From positions 186,001-250,000 of the forward strand of contig JAACJO010000010.1 in NCBI GenBank assembly GCA_013368445.1: 64,000 bases of DNA, written 5' to 3'. Position 1 is the stretch's first letter. Every line of letters begins with the position of its first letter. This DNA is from Leucocoprinus leucothites (taxonomy: Eukaryota; Basidiomycota; Agaricomycetes; Agaricales; Agaricaceae). A program made the position numbers and the translations under genes. This document shows positions 36,177 to 47,524 of the stretch, one piece after another. The notes beneath the pieces were generated by a model. That model searched no databases. It worked only from the letters and a program-made list of their open reading frames with translations, and was not told where the DNA came from.

Positions 36177-38066
36177 ATGACAGATATCCACAAAATCAAC
36201 GGCTCTCCTACGCATTTCCAGCCAACAATTGGCTCAAAGAGATCCAATTCACCGTTGTCGTCTCCTCGATTGAGAGTTGAGCCCACAAGCGAGTGGTCGA
36301 ACCCTACAATGTCTACCCCCGAATCATCAGAGAAGACCCAGCCCTCTGCAATAACCCCTGGATTGGATATCCCTGGAGGATACCCCTATTCGCCAAGTAC
36401 ATCGGAGCCGGGGCCCTCGTTCGAGGAGATCAAGGGTACAGCAAAAGAGTACTTCTCTGCTGCAGGCCAATATGTTCCCAGCCAGGAAGATGTAAAGCGT
36501 GTAGCGCAGAATGCGGGTTCTACGGTCCGCGGATACATCCCGAATGGCGTCGCCTCATACCTAGGTACACACTATGGAATCATTTCAGTCGAATACCGAC
36601 GAACCCTAATATTTATATTTCTAGGTCCTTCAACAACACAAGAACCCGTTACTGCCTCGCCCATAGACGAGAGCGAAACAACACCCACAGCTGCGGGAAC
36701 GTTCGTACTCATTAATCGAGGAAACAACAATGCAGGCGCAGTTACTCGAGGCGACCACGACGTCCAACACGAGTCAGGGGATAAGCCAGGTGAGCTCGGA
36801 ACATTCAGTCCGCCTAAACTTGTGTTTGACTCGGCATCTCTTGGATGATATATTCCCAATAGGCAAAACCGGCAAACCGCATACCCTCGAGGCAGCGTCA
36901 ACCACTTTGGGCAATAGCCAAGCTGATTCCAATGCGAGTTTGAAGACCCAACCTGGGTCATTAGTGGCAACGGAACGAAGAATGAATATCGCGAACGGTG
37001 CTAGTACACCGTTTAGTTATCAAGCGACAGTAGGTAGCGGTGTTCACGGTCCATCCAGCAGTCCGCAAGTCGGTTCAGTCCCAGCCCCTGCTCGGGGTAA
37101 TCAAAGCAACGTATCTAGAGAAGTAAAAGGTGTGCCATCATTGTCGGAGTCAGGATCAACGTTTCTGACAGTATTCCTGGACATACAGAAGGCATCGTGG
37201 CCGCTCGTGAGGAGGCCACGAGAACGCGGGACGCTGCACCAGCCCCGAAGGCAGGAATATCATCAGATTCCTCATTGGATCCCGCCACGAAAACTACTCT
37301 CGTACAGAAGCAGAATACAGCTCGGACGAAGGAGAAATATACCGAAGGCGCCGTTGATAGAAGCGAAGGGGAAGAGAAAAAAGTGGAGAGCGTCGAACAG
37401 CGGGAGGCTGCAGATTCGAAGCAAGACAACCCAGTCGAAGTGGGCCAAATGGTAAGCAATTTAATTATTGCAAGGGTCTCGCTCATCGATTGTCAGAAAA
37501 ACGATACTGTCGATACCAATGCTCGAACACATCCACTAGGGAAAGAGGGGACGAACTGGAAGGGTGTACCGTTAGAAGAGGGGTACCAAGCTGCCTTGGA
37601 TCGAGACGAAGATAAAGGCTTGACGATTGGCGAGCCCAAAGGATCGACAGACTCCGGAATGAAAACAGGGAAGGCTCGGAAAGAGGCGATTAAAGATTCC
37701 GGAATGAAGCCGAACATGGACAAAGTGGACTCTAACACTGCAACGACCGGACACGATGTTGGCGTTTCACCGGAAAGTCCACTTGCGCAGTCGAGATTTA
37801 CCGAGCCAACGACGTCGCAGATCGAGCAAATGTCTGAACAGGAACACGACAAGAATAATGGACAACCCCGATCGCCAGTCTCTCAAAACGGTGTCCATGG
37901 TTCGTCAATAACGAAACCTGATGCAGTTGAGGAGGCGGCCAGGGGAGACAAGAAAGCGGACAGCCGCGGCCAGAACGGGTTGCATGGACGAAAGAAAGGC
38001 CGTTTCTTGGATAAGATCAAAGGCTGGTCGAAGAGGTTGAGTCAGGATAGGAAGGCTCATAATTGA
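36177..38066 (+). CDS. Uncharacterised hydrophilic protein, 5 exons, 550 aa
   Basis: Exons 36177-36564, 36625-36789, 36863-37129, 37189-37451, 37497-38066. Introns are 45-74 nt with GT..AG ends, and the phases agree at each joint; the 45-nt last intron could be retained because it is in frame. The N-terminus is Ser/Pro-rich. Residues about 85-130 hold an amphipathic stretch (SFEEIKGTAKEYFSAAGQYV, then VKRVAQNAGSTVRGYIPNG). The middle is Lys/Glu/Ser-rich and disordered-looking. The end is a basic amphipathic helix (KKGRFLDKIKGWSKRLSQD), a motif I recall at the C-terminus of several mushroom proteins. No enzyme motif. Membrane-binding or scaffold roles are possible but unproven. Converges on the downstream hydrolase with a 197-bp gap. 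Confidence 0.75.
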
Positions 38067-38263
38067 GCGGCAAGTGATTGAAACGATAGGACTCGTTGCG
38101 AACATCCATTGGATACTAGAATAAACTGTAATAATCTCCCTGCTATGTTGTATATCCATCCGATTCACGGTGTTGATAGTTGTCGTGGTATAACTTAAAC
38201 ATAAACTCTAGCTTTTCAAGTGCACATGATAGCAGTAAACCGGGGAAAACCTAGACTGTTACC

Positions 38264-40001
38264 CTAGAGAGAAGCCCGGATGGTCCTGTTGGAATAGTGC
38301 CTTTGCAAAAATTGGATGAGATCCTGGGCTGTGATCGAAATTATCAGCTCGGTATATATCATTATGAGAAAAGCAACGTACCAAACTCCGGAGCACCTTC
38401 TTGAGGAACCTAACAAACTCTTAAGTCCTTCATTCAACAAATGAGGAATCCAACGAATAAATACCAAGTGACCTGCCCTGTTTATCCTCGTATTGGATGA
38501 ATTCTTTGGCCTCACCCAAACTCTTTCTTGTTGTGCACCTGGGGCACCGAACTCCGGGGCGCCTTTTGCACCGGAAACTATCCAGTGCAACCTGATGCGC
38601 TCATCTAGATCAGGGAGGCATGCAAATGCCTCTAATGGAACATCACCGCCAGCAAATACGAGAGCTTCGTGGAAGGGCGCTAATTTCAACCTTGCGACGG
38701 GTTTCGTCTCACCTGTCGGCGTTGTGACTGTCGTGTCATATAAAGCGAATTCGATGTACGTCTTCAACATATCGCGATCCCAGGTAGCATAGTAAGGAGA
38801 AGATGAGAACTCGATTAATGCTTCTTCCCTGAGCACAGAAAAATATGAGAAATTAATTTCGCACTGAAAATGGGATCATAGAAGACGCACTTTGATTTCC
38901 AAGTATCTTTCCGACGAAGGGCATTGTTGATAGCTTTGAGGCCCCATTTTCCAACGATCTCCGTTACAGCGTCCGAATATTCGGGGCGCATCATGGTAGG
39001 GTCAACAAGAATGATCGAAGAAGGTATCTTAGGGTAGTGGTAGGCACCTAGTGCTCTGGCGCAAGAGAAGAGTGTTGGTCAGTTGTGATGATCGCGAAAT
39101 GATGAGCCTGTCGAACCCACAGAGAGGTTCCACCGAAGGAATGTCCAATAAGTATCAAGGTTCGAGACTGGAATCCACGTTGAACGCGTTGCTGAGACTC
39201 TTCCTTGGAAACACGAGCGAGATGAACAGGAAGTGTCTTGTCGCAAGGCATTGAGGGCAAAAAATGGAGAAGAAAGTTGAAGATATCCCGTGTGTTGTCA
39301 GACCAATCAACTACGGAGGGGATATGAATCATGTTGAATCTGGATATGTTGAATCTGGACAAAATTAAAAAGCGGTACTTACAGAAACTTGTGAGGGCCG
39401 CAGCATTTATGAGGCCAGCGTCACCATGCTGGACGGACTCCCAGGCCCAAACCTCGTCAATCATTCCGGAAACAGGTGATTCAAAAATGCGAGCAAGGAT
39501 AGGCTCCCAAATCTCCATCAATGTTTAGATCTTGGGTTTGGACGGAGGCAGGCAAAAGTAGAGTAGTCGTACCTCCTTCGGAAATCCATTCGCATGCGCG
39601 AAGAAAAGCGTGATGCCAGTCGATTCTGAGCTAGTCAGCCCTTTCTTGACATAACGATTGAGAACATTCCAAAGAACGTTTTCATGCTTGTCGTTCTTGA
39701 TAATTGGATCTTGCATGTTCCTTTGAAACCCTTCACTAAGTTTTTCGGTAAGATATGTCTTTTCATCTTTTGACAGATCATCTGAAGGTAACTTGGGAAT
39801 AGGAAGACGAGGGCCACGACGGAGGTGAACCGCAGGTATTATGTGTGTTGAGAGTGTGAATGTAGAGAAAGGCTGCTTGCGGATGGAGGACGGTAAGGAG
39901 GGATAGGTGGCCGGATCAGACGGAGGACGTGCCGGGAGAAGCGGCCGACCCAGGAAGGGTTTCCATGGCTTGAGAGGGACGAGAGGGTGGGTCGAAGTCA
40001 T
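38264..40001 (-). CDS. Alpha/beta hydrolase, 7 exons, 456 aa
   Basis: Exons 40001-39573, 39512-39383, 39310-39121, 39055-38891, 38828-38465, 38409-38382, 38328-38264; all phases close. The nucleophile elbow GHSFGG is near residues 241-246 (Ser243). A candidate catalytic His lies in RAGHL near residue 425, just before the penultimate exon. An oxyanion/HG-type motif LFFAHANGFPKE sits near residue 135. The family is a fungal AB-hydrolase group of about 400-460 aa with unknown substrate, sometimes annotated as esterase or epoxide-hydrolase-like. No signal peptide is seen. Exon 6 is only 28 nt. Intron 2 contains a short tandem copy of ATTCAACAT. Confidence 0.88.
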
Positions 40002-40189
40002 ACTATCGCTGCACACCAAGGCGTTAAGACGAACGAGCGAACTTCACTGTCTAGTTGGGTCCTGACACTCCCCACTCCCTCTCCGGATGTCGTCCGGATG
40101 TCATGATTGTTGCAGCCGTGAAATATTCACATGAATTTGCTGAGCATTTCTCACAGCCACATAATGCGTCAAATTGATCTTGTCTGCGT

Positions 40190-40281
40190 GCCCGCCTAGC
40201 TCAATCGGATAGAGCGTCAGACTCTTATCTGCCGCAGGTGGGTTAAATCTGAAGGCTGCGAGTTCGACCCTCGCGGTGGGC
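40190..40281 (+). tRNA. tRNA-Lys (anticodon CTT) with a 19-nt intron
   Basis: Acceptor arms GCCCGCC/GGTGGGC pair with one G-T wobble. The A box is TAGCTCAATCGG and the B box GAGTTCGACCC. The anticodon stem TCAGA/TCTGA encloses the loop CTCTTA plus A. Anticodon CTT is at 40224-40226. The intron (40228-40246) sits one base 3' of the anticodon, the canonical eukaryotic position. CCA is not encoded. A T-rich stretch suited to pol III termination follows at about 40288-40306. Charges with lysine and reads AAG codons. Confidence 0.96.
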
Positions 40282-40433
40282 TACTAGTTTAATTTTATTG
40301 ATTTTTGCTCAGGGATAAGTACGTTTGAAATATGTAGAGCAGTTCCCGGAATATTTTACAAGGTAAGTAGGGCAAGGCATGATACCGATATCACGATAAA
40401 AGTACAACGACAATTGCTTGTGTTCATAGTATG

Positions 40434-42035
40434 TTAATAGCTTGCTGCTAGTCTTCGCATGATGTAGTCTTTTGCCTGGTCCTTTGTAAAAATGTCTCTC
40501 TTTTGAACAGCGTTCATGTGCCACTCACTGAAATTGGCTCGTATTTCTTTGGCGTGTCAGCGTTCCATGTGGTTGGGACGCAATCGACAACGGTCTCGAG
40601 ATCCTGTCAAACACATGTCAGCCATAGACCTTTAACCTTGACTCTCCGAGCCTTGAGATAAGGCCCAAGGGCCCATTTACTTACTACGCAACAGAACTGT
40701 GGCTAATTCATTAGTAGTTCTTGGACCGAGACAAATTAACTCACATATGGAATAGAGTACCTGTCTGGAGTTGTTTCGCTCTTTGTAAACGGCGGTGCTC
40801 GAACGCGGTGGATGGTACTTTTGATCGTATCGTTCGACCCTGGATTAAGACGAGGGAAGCAAACGAGCGATTAAAAGCATGAATGGAGCAGCTATATGAA
40901 GCTCAGCGCACATCGCATTAGAAGATCTCCAGCGTTAAGAAGGAGTGAACCTGGAATTGGGCGGACTGGCTATGGAAGAGTTTCTGCAAACGCAAGATCC
41001 CGGCTCCACTGGCCACTCACGATGAATTTATCGGAATTCGGGCCTTGTACCTCTAACCCTCCAATATCATCTTGGAAGAGAAGCTGGTAGTTGTCAACGC
41101 ACAAAGCCGATCAGAGATCGGTTGCTTGTCTAGAATCGAAATATCTTACTGTTATTGAGCCAAAATCAGAATGTGCATCGATACGAGAAACTTCCTCGTT
41201 GAGTAGAGCACTGGTGGAAATGCTGTCATCGAGTAGATCAGCCAAAAACGTGAGATTCACATTTGATATTGATATTTTACCTTGGATAATGCAACAAACG
41301 TAATTGGTTGTCGGGTTTGATATGGACTTTCGCAAAGTAGTCCTCCGAGAGGCCGAAGCCGATGGCAAGCGCACGAAGGATGTTCTTCTCTACTTCGAAA
41401 CAATCCTACATGTATACGGAGCATCAGAAAAAGAACGCACTCCCAGGAACCTTACTGTAAGCCTACCCAAAAGAATTTCAGACATATTTCCCTGAATCCT
41501 GGTAGGATGTCTTCTGGAAACCAGATATTCGGCATAAGATTGTCATCTTCTCTTCCAACCTCGAACGACTCCTTTACGTCTGTACGCTTGCGGGCTTCTG
41601 AGATCTCACCGCGATCATAGAGGTGCTGGACAACTTTTTCCGCCCCAGGTGCGGAGTAGCCTGGACAAATTGTCAAGTGACCAGGTTTACCCCGTTTGCA
41701 ATGTAGGAGTAGATACCTCTGTGATGTGTACCAGAGGGTGGATGTGGTGCGAGCATCTTCTGCGCATGTGGAAGAGCAAAGAATTGTTTGGACTAAAGAA
41801 CAGAATGTTAGGTGAATTCGATACAGATACGCCGGCGCACCATTTCAAACATTCCGTCGATTTTCTCTTGACTGAGCCCATGGTTAACAAGGTATACGAA
41901 ACCTACGGTCTTGAAAGATTCCAGAAGAGCATTCGCGACAATCTCTTTGTTTGATCCATCCAAAAATGGCCGAAAATCCACCACCTTTATTATGTCAGAG
42001 TGGTCATCAGCTATGTTATCGCGATTAGTCGACAT
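40434..42035 (-). CDS. Isopenicillin-N-synthase-like 2-oxoglutarate/Fe(II) oxygenase, 11 exons, 337 aa
   Basis: Exons 42035-41841, 41792-41717, 41660-41467, 41405-41281, 41222-41150, 41083-41021, 40969-40912, 40839-40745, 40696-40685, 40603-40529, 40481-40434; phases close to 1,014 nt. The DIOX_N region is residues about 15-110 (VVDFRPFLDG ... FVYLVNHG). The jelly-roll core carries the iron ligands H214-x-D216 (AHSDFGSIT) and H272 (STIHRV). R288-Y-S290 is the expected co-substrate anchor. Fungal members oxidise secondary metabolites or small acids; substrate unknown. Exon 9 is only 12 nt and the last intron has two possible acceptors; the 47-nt version gives the usual ending RRLAASY. Confidence 0.9.
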
Positions 42036-42803
42036 ATATCAATGAAAATATTTGTTGTGGTGCAGCAGCGGTCGTGAGGGTGCTGGTGGGATTTGCTAAG
42101 TCGCCTCATGACCTGATATCGATTGGGGAAGGTTATAATTCATACTCCGCCAAAGCTCCCAGCGTAGCGGATCACATCTGCTGCACTAGGGGTGTATCCC
42201 GAGGTGAAAGTGTAAGGCTGTAAGGTCGAGTTAAGCTTTGTTCTTCCGCATAGCTTGAGTTTAAACAGCAACGGCCGAGGAGACAAATACCTAGGCCGGG
42301 CCGGTTACCGGTGTGTTTTGAAACTGCCCAGAAGTGAGACCAACAATAAATTCAGTGCGGAAAACACTCCAGTCGCCTCGGTGACCGCGTAGAATTCCCT
42401 GTACAACTTCGAATAGACATTCCAATTTGTACTGTACGAAAATAGAATTTCAAGAACATGCCACAAGCAAGGAGTTTTGGGGTGGGTATGGTGGGTACGC
42501 TCGAAGCTAGAGCTAAATTTGTCTCAAGAGCTTGTTCTGGGGCAATACAACAGATGCCACATGTCAGTCAATTGTTGCAAGATGTAATAACTGATATCCG
42601 ATAGTCGGTCTCGCTGTTTGATTTGGGTGCCATCACAAGTAAAGAAGCGACATACTCATGGTACACAAGCCACTACTCCATGCAATGCCATGATCCACCT
42701 CAAAATAGACAACACTTTCCGTCAGTCGAAAGGTGGTCCTGATACAGGGGTGAAATAGACGCAAGAATACTCACTTGGTCGATTTCACCCCGGATAGAGT
42801 AGA
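42036..42803. other. Intergenic: promoter of the oxygenase and 3' end of DML1
   Basis: Both neighbours are transcribed leftward. No additional coding sequence was identified. Confidence 0.5.
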
Positions 42804-44919
42804 CTATTCCTCGTCACTTCCCACTGCATTCTCAGCTTCGTTTTCTGGACTCTCAACAGGATAAGTGTCGTAGATAGTCCATAAATCGCTTATGAGTTCG
42901 CTGATATCGTCATTATCGATACCCATAGACATTATGCCAGCGGACCGACGCCTCCTTGAGGTATCTATCAAAGAAGCATAGTCCTTGAACAGATGTGCCA
43001 AGCCATTACTCGTGGATAACCTCGAGAGCATGTGCACATTACCAAGTGCCCGCACTGGTGGCGAGGCTATGTTGAGTTGGCAAAAGGAACTCAAAGGTGA
43101 CGGCGTACCATCTGACGAAACGGCCGTGTGGAAGGGTTCTGTCAGGGGATAGCCGGAGAATGAAAGCCTGTGACGCCGGGGTTTGAGGTACAATCTTCGG
43201 TTTAAATAAGTTTCTTACGTCTCTGGCTTCAAGTGGCTGATAGTGCCATCTCTCCAGACGTCGTAGTTCTGACGTTCCAAGGAATTAAACCCTCGTATGA
43301 CATCACGTACAGAGAAGCTATATCCCTGCATAGCCTATGTGTAAGATCCTCGAAGCAAGGAAAATTCCAGCTCACTTCGTTTTTTTGGTAAGAAGACGTC
43401 GTGAAATTTGCCATAAAATGGCCGAAGTTTGTACTGTTGTCAACCGGGATAACCCCACTGATCTCAGCAAATGGGGGGTAGCCGCCATCTGCTAGAAGCT
43501 GAGATCCATAGGTGCCGAGGCTATCTTGAGTTTTGCTTGTTCTGGGCGGGTAATAGATTATGTCTTGATGCTTCGCCTAACGAATACACGGTACGAACCG
43601 AAGGGAGTATGTCACACTCTCCACATGGGCTGCAATGGTACTTGACGAGAAATAAGGTGACTAGGAAGAGCATATGGCACAGTGCTTCAATTTTAACGAT
43701 GAAACCATCGGTACCTTTGGCATCGGCAATCCTGTCCAAGTCTTTTCCGACCAAGTTTGAGGTAGGCTGATAGGTATAGATAGAGTCGCGTGCTCCGATA
43801 AACTCCGCAGATAAAGTGCCTCGTTGAAAGCCCGGCGTATAAGGGGAGCCTAGATGTGCTGTCAACCATTCAATCACCCATGGGAAGTTTGGAGAAAACC
43901 CACGTCGTTAGTGCCTGAGGGGTCTATACCTGCTGACAGAATGGGAAATGCGATTGTCGGCGCCCTCAGAAATTCATCTCTCATTTGAACCATGAGTGCA
44001 TCGGCGAAGCCACCGAAAGTGGCAACATCAGTCATAAGTTGGATGCCCTGCCATGTCATCAGAGCCAGCTATTTCCTGGGCCAACTTATGGGTTCGGACC
44101 TGAATGCTATCACTCTCTTCAAGGAAGAGGCGAACAGACGTGTCCATCAAATCATTGTCCTACAGCCAATAGACAATTGAGTGACGACGGAAATAAGTAA
44201 TATCATTTGGCATCGTGAATGAAGTACACTTGCCTCATTAAACTGCCGAAACTGATCCTGGCCGTGTCTCCAGCTATCTGCTGTCGCTGCACCACTAGCT
44301 GGCCGGCTAACTCGTTGAATGCTGCGCGGCAGGTAATAGACGTGACTGTAATCAGACCAGTACCGGACTTCTTCCAGTCTCATCGATTGGGATTCACTTT
44401 GGTTCTGTTGATCCAGCTGGAGGTGATACGAGCTCTTGGCTACTTTGTTCTGTCGAATTTCATCAACTGATTGGTCCCTGGAACGGTTCGATTAATGAAT
44501 GAAAGGAATTTTTTTATATATGCTTCTCTGGCGTACCAAAGCGCAGGGCCTGGATCCATATTTTCTGACTCGTCTGTCCCTGTTAGTGCATTAGACTGAG
44601 CGAGGGTACCGAAGTTTTCTAGAGAAGCACAAGTTTGAGAAATCTGGTCAGCAGAACGGGTGTCGCTAACCTTTCCAGTCAAACATTATGGCCCTGGGGT
44701 ATAGTGTAACCCCCTTTCAAGCAATTTAGCCATTGGAGATAGTAGTAAGCCAACTGGCTACTTTACATCAGGACTTTGTCGTTCCGTAAATGAAACCTGT
44801 CCCTCGATCGGATATTCATCGCTTGACTGGAGGGAATTGTATGCGTCTTGGGTGTTCCAGAAGTGGGTTCCAACATAGTTGAAGTAATTTCCCACTTGAA
44901 GATAAAGAATTTCCCTCAT
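42804..44919 (-). CDS. DML1: DML1/Misato family protein, 11 exons, 519 aa
   Basis: Misato/Dml1 are tubulin/FtsZ-related proteins needed for mitochondrial DNA inheritance and mitochondrial distribution. Exons 44919-44767, 44713-44671, 44618-44537, 44477-44234, 44159-44100, 44047-43904, 43849-43715, 43660-43599, 43541-43376, 43325-43219, 43167-42804, total 1,560 nt. Family marks: N-terminal MREILYLQVGNYFNYVGTHF; WSDYSHVYYLPRSIQRV; QDQFRQFNE; FLEESDSIQGIQLMTDVAT; GYSFSVRDVIRGFNSLERQ near the C-terminus. Length matches the family. Intron 4 has a GC donor (GAG|GCAAGT); a GT alternative two bases on would create an early stop. The C-terminal 30 residues are acidic. Confidence 0.93.
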
Positions 44920-45053
44920 TCTCGTTTGGTAGGAGTGGGCTTCGGTGATTCAAGCTAGAGCGCTGATCAGGAGCAAGTTCCCATTGCACCAGATTGCGGC
45001 GAAATCCGGTCACTCATGGACACTGGAGTCACAGCACGTGCTGAGAGGCAATT

Positions 45054-45450
45054 TCAATGTGATAATAACGCGAATGCGGTGTCCCGATTCGAAATCAACA
45101 GGCGGATTCTAGCATCCAGATCTCTCGTGTCCCTGTCGACAAGAATGCCAAGTCGCTTGCTGATCTTCTCCCGAAGATCTCTATCGATGTCCCCTCGCCG
45201 CAAATTTGTTTGGTTTCTCGGGGCATCCTCGGACGATTTAACAGAATCATCTTCGAACTCGGTGCTCGACGGCTATAAGTGTGCACTTTCCGAGCGATAG
45301 ACACTCAGCTACATCCATGCAAGTCTATGCAACATATTTCTTCCATAATCTCGGATCTAGGCTCGTTACTCTAATTGCTTCTTTCATTCGTTTCCTCGCC
45401 CGTGTAATCAGCTTGTCCGAACTGCCATGTGGCAAGTAGAAAACAGGCAT
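45054..45450 (-). CDS. Small conserved-looking protein, 2 exons, 111 aa
   Basis: Exons 45450-45334 and 45272-45054, phase 0; the intron is 61 nt (TAT|GTTGCA ... CTTATAG|CCG). The first exon reads MPVFYLPHGSSDKLITRARK and continues with basic residues. The second is Asp/Arg-rich and helical (RRGDIDRDLREKISKRLGIL, then ARIRLLISNRD). No signal peptide, membrane segment or known domain. The clean frame, the splice joint and the fit between DML1 and the Gti1/Pac2 gene support it; the donor GTTGCA is weak. Function unknown. Confidence 0.55.
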
Positions 45451-45541
45451 CAGCGTATCTATTATTAAAATTGTCTAGTGGTATACTGTTTGGAAGGACA
45501 AGGTATAGTAAAGTGATAAAAATGAGATCGTTTTTGGACTT

Positions 45542-46693
45542 TTAGAGCACCACACGAAATTTATCCAGAGTTCTACGGTCCTCAGAAGATAGTGGCGTGT
45601 ACACCGAAAAGGGCCCGCCCTGTTGCTGTCCACTTCCCCGTGGATCGGGTAGAACATGTTTCCTCGTTTCATGTGAAGGAGAATTCAGCGAGTTGATGGG
45701 CGGTAATGAAAGCCTCGAGCCTGGGTATTGCGCTTGTGAAGGTGATGAATAATGGGAAGTAGGCTTTGGTGTTGACAAAATAGGGGAATAGCCATTCTGT
45801 ATTGTTGGACGATGGGCATAAACCAGCGCCGGGGGCGCATCGTCATAAAACTCGCTGTCATCAGAGGCATATGAAGGCCGGTCGGGTTTTCCGCATAGAT
45901 TTTTGTTGCTTATGAAAACACCATTCGGCACGCGAATGTTCCGGAGATAATCGTAGTGCTCGATCACTGGCAACCGCGAATAGTCGGATCCCTGTTGGAG
46001 TTGTTAGAGCACATCATGCCTCCAAAATATCCACTTACCGAGAAGTATGCGACAACGTGCCATTTCCTGATCTCGCTGGTTCCTGGCAGGTGGACAGTCA
46101 CAGAATATGTCTGTTTTGTTAGCCCATTTGGTTTAGATGGCCTGTCTTTCCGCCTGATGGGCGGTGGGATGGCTGCATTTGGATCTGATGCTCGAGAGGC
46201 ACTATAGAGCGAGACTTATCAGCACCTATTCACGTTCGCGGCAGAACACGAGGAATTACCGTCGTGCAGCCTTCGCATCCCTCTCTTCCTGTGTGGTCTC
46301 GATTTTCTCTTCGTAGAACAAATAATCACCACGCATTCTACTTTGAGACCTATGTTAACAATCAGTAAGATGTTGGGGGTGGCAACTGAAGAAAATGACC
46401 ATCTCCGACCATCGGTCCAGCGTAGGAGACCGCCATCGTCCTGAGCCTCCTCCCATACATACACATGTCCACTTCGAAGCTGATCCCGCTCGCTTGCAAG
46501 CAAGCGTCTCTTTATCAGTGGTAAGACATTTTGTCTCACTGCTTCTAGAACGACATGAGCATCATGAGCATCCCTAATATCTGCAGGTGCGTAAGGTTTA
46601 GTTTGGTGAAGAAGTATATTGATGCATACGAAGAGCGGGATGGGTGACGAAGGTTGAGTTTTGGGAAGGTAGAACAGCCGGCGCAAACGACAT
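45542..46693 (-). CDS. Gti1/Pac2 (WOPR) family transcription factor, 5 exons, 315 aa
   Basis: WOPR proteins (Wor1, Ryp1, Gti1, Pac2) are fungal master regulators of morphological switching that bind DNA through a two-part WOPR box. Exons 46693-46630, 46580-46400, 46349-46260, 46201-46039, 45991-45542; all phases close. WOPRa: IRDAHDAHVVLEAV ... LRSGHVYVWEE ... RWTDGRRWSQSRMRGDYLFY (residues about 21-100). WOPRb: KPNGLTKQTYSV ... KWHVVAYFS ... LPVIEHYDYLRNI (residues about 130-195). The tail is Ser/Pro-rich. The start was set by splicing: exon 1 supplies FVTHPAL directly before HIRDAHDAH, matching the basidiomycete start. The protein is short compared with ascomycete members. Confidence 0.92.
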
Positions 46694-47046
46694 TTGGATT
46701 TAGAAGGTTCATTGAGGTTTAGTAGACTTGGTTTATATGGGGCCTTGCCACTTAACGTGACAACAATGCTCACACGGGCTCGGAAAGTTGGCGGATCTCT
46801 TGGATGCCTGAAGTGACTTCATCAACAGAACGCAATTACTTTGGCTGAGGTTGTTTAAGCGGAGGCTTCCAGAAGAAAATGAGTTTGGCATGTTGGGTGA
46901 CAGCGACCATGAGTGACGACGGCCCGAAAATGTCCTCACGTTGTCTTCTAGGGTTCTCCGGCGGTAGTGCTTATTCAGCAACCGAACTACCGGAAACTTG
47001 CTGGCATCTCGATTTTGGCCTCAGATGACAATGTGTGAAGATGAGC
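46694..47046. other. Intergenic, promoter of the WOPR gene
   Basis: No coding sequence supported. Both flanking genes run leftward. Confidence 0.5.
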
Positions 47047-47524
47047 TTATTTCCCGTTCATATTCATTTTTTCACGTGTAGGCGGAACGCTCAGCTTTTC
47101 CACAAGGTCAATAAAATTGTCTGTAAACTCTCGACTAATTACCACTGTTCCCTTCGACGCCCTGGGCCCCCAGGATAAACTTCGGCCATCCGAGGTTTTC
47201 CCTCTGAATGGAGACTCGCCATTTTGGTGTCTGGTGTCCATCAGGATAATATGTAAGTAAGTATCGATTTTAAGGCATGAAAGCATATACTACCACGTAG
47301 CAATGAGGAGAGTCACTCTGAGATTGGCTTCCTGACGTCCTACGGTTCTTGTTCCACGTGGTGACCAGCATCTTGTCCAGCGTTCTCTGCTGATTCATGT
47401 GCCGTGATAGCATAAGTAGTTAAATATAAATGCACCCTCATACCTCAGACACAAGCCGTCGGTAAGCTCTATACAATGAGTAGTCACTTACGGAGCATCC
47501 TGACACGGTCTCCCGATAATCCAT
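47047..47524 (-). CDS. LYR-motif-like small protein (3' exon border uncertain)
   Basis: Exon 1 (47524-47444) reads MDYRETV... then DYSLYRAYRRLVSE, containing an L-Y-R motif followed by basic residues as in the LYR family. That family consists of mitochondrial assembly factors acting with acyl carrier protein on complex I, II, III or Fe-S cluster assembly. Intron GAG|GTATGA ... ATCAG|CAGAGAACG (54 nt). Exon 2 starts at 47389 (QRTLDKMLVTTWNKNRRTSG). The last exon probably ends at the stop 47047 (VISREFTDNFIDLVEKLSVP). The joint near 47310-47225 has several possible donor/acceptor pairs, so the middle 15-30 residues are unsure. Partner unknown. Confidence 0.55.

Noticed and set aside
43577..43594. 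18-nt intron in DML1 (TTC|GTACCG ... TTAG|GCG)
   Set aside because: Too short for fungal splicing; a 57-nt alternative (CTTCG|GTTCGT ... CGCCCAG) preserves phase and gives a plausible sequence.
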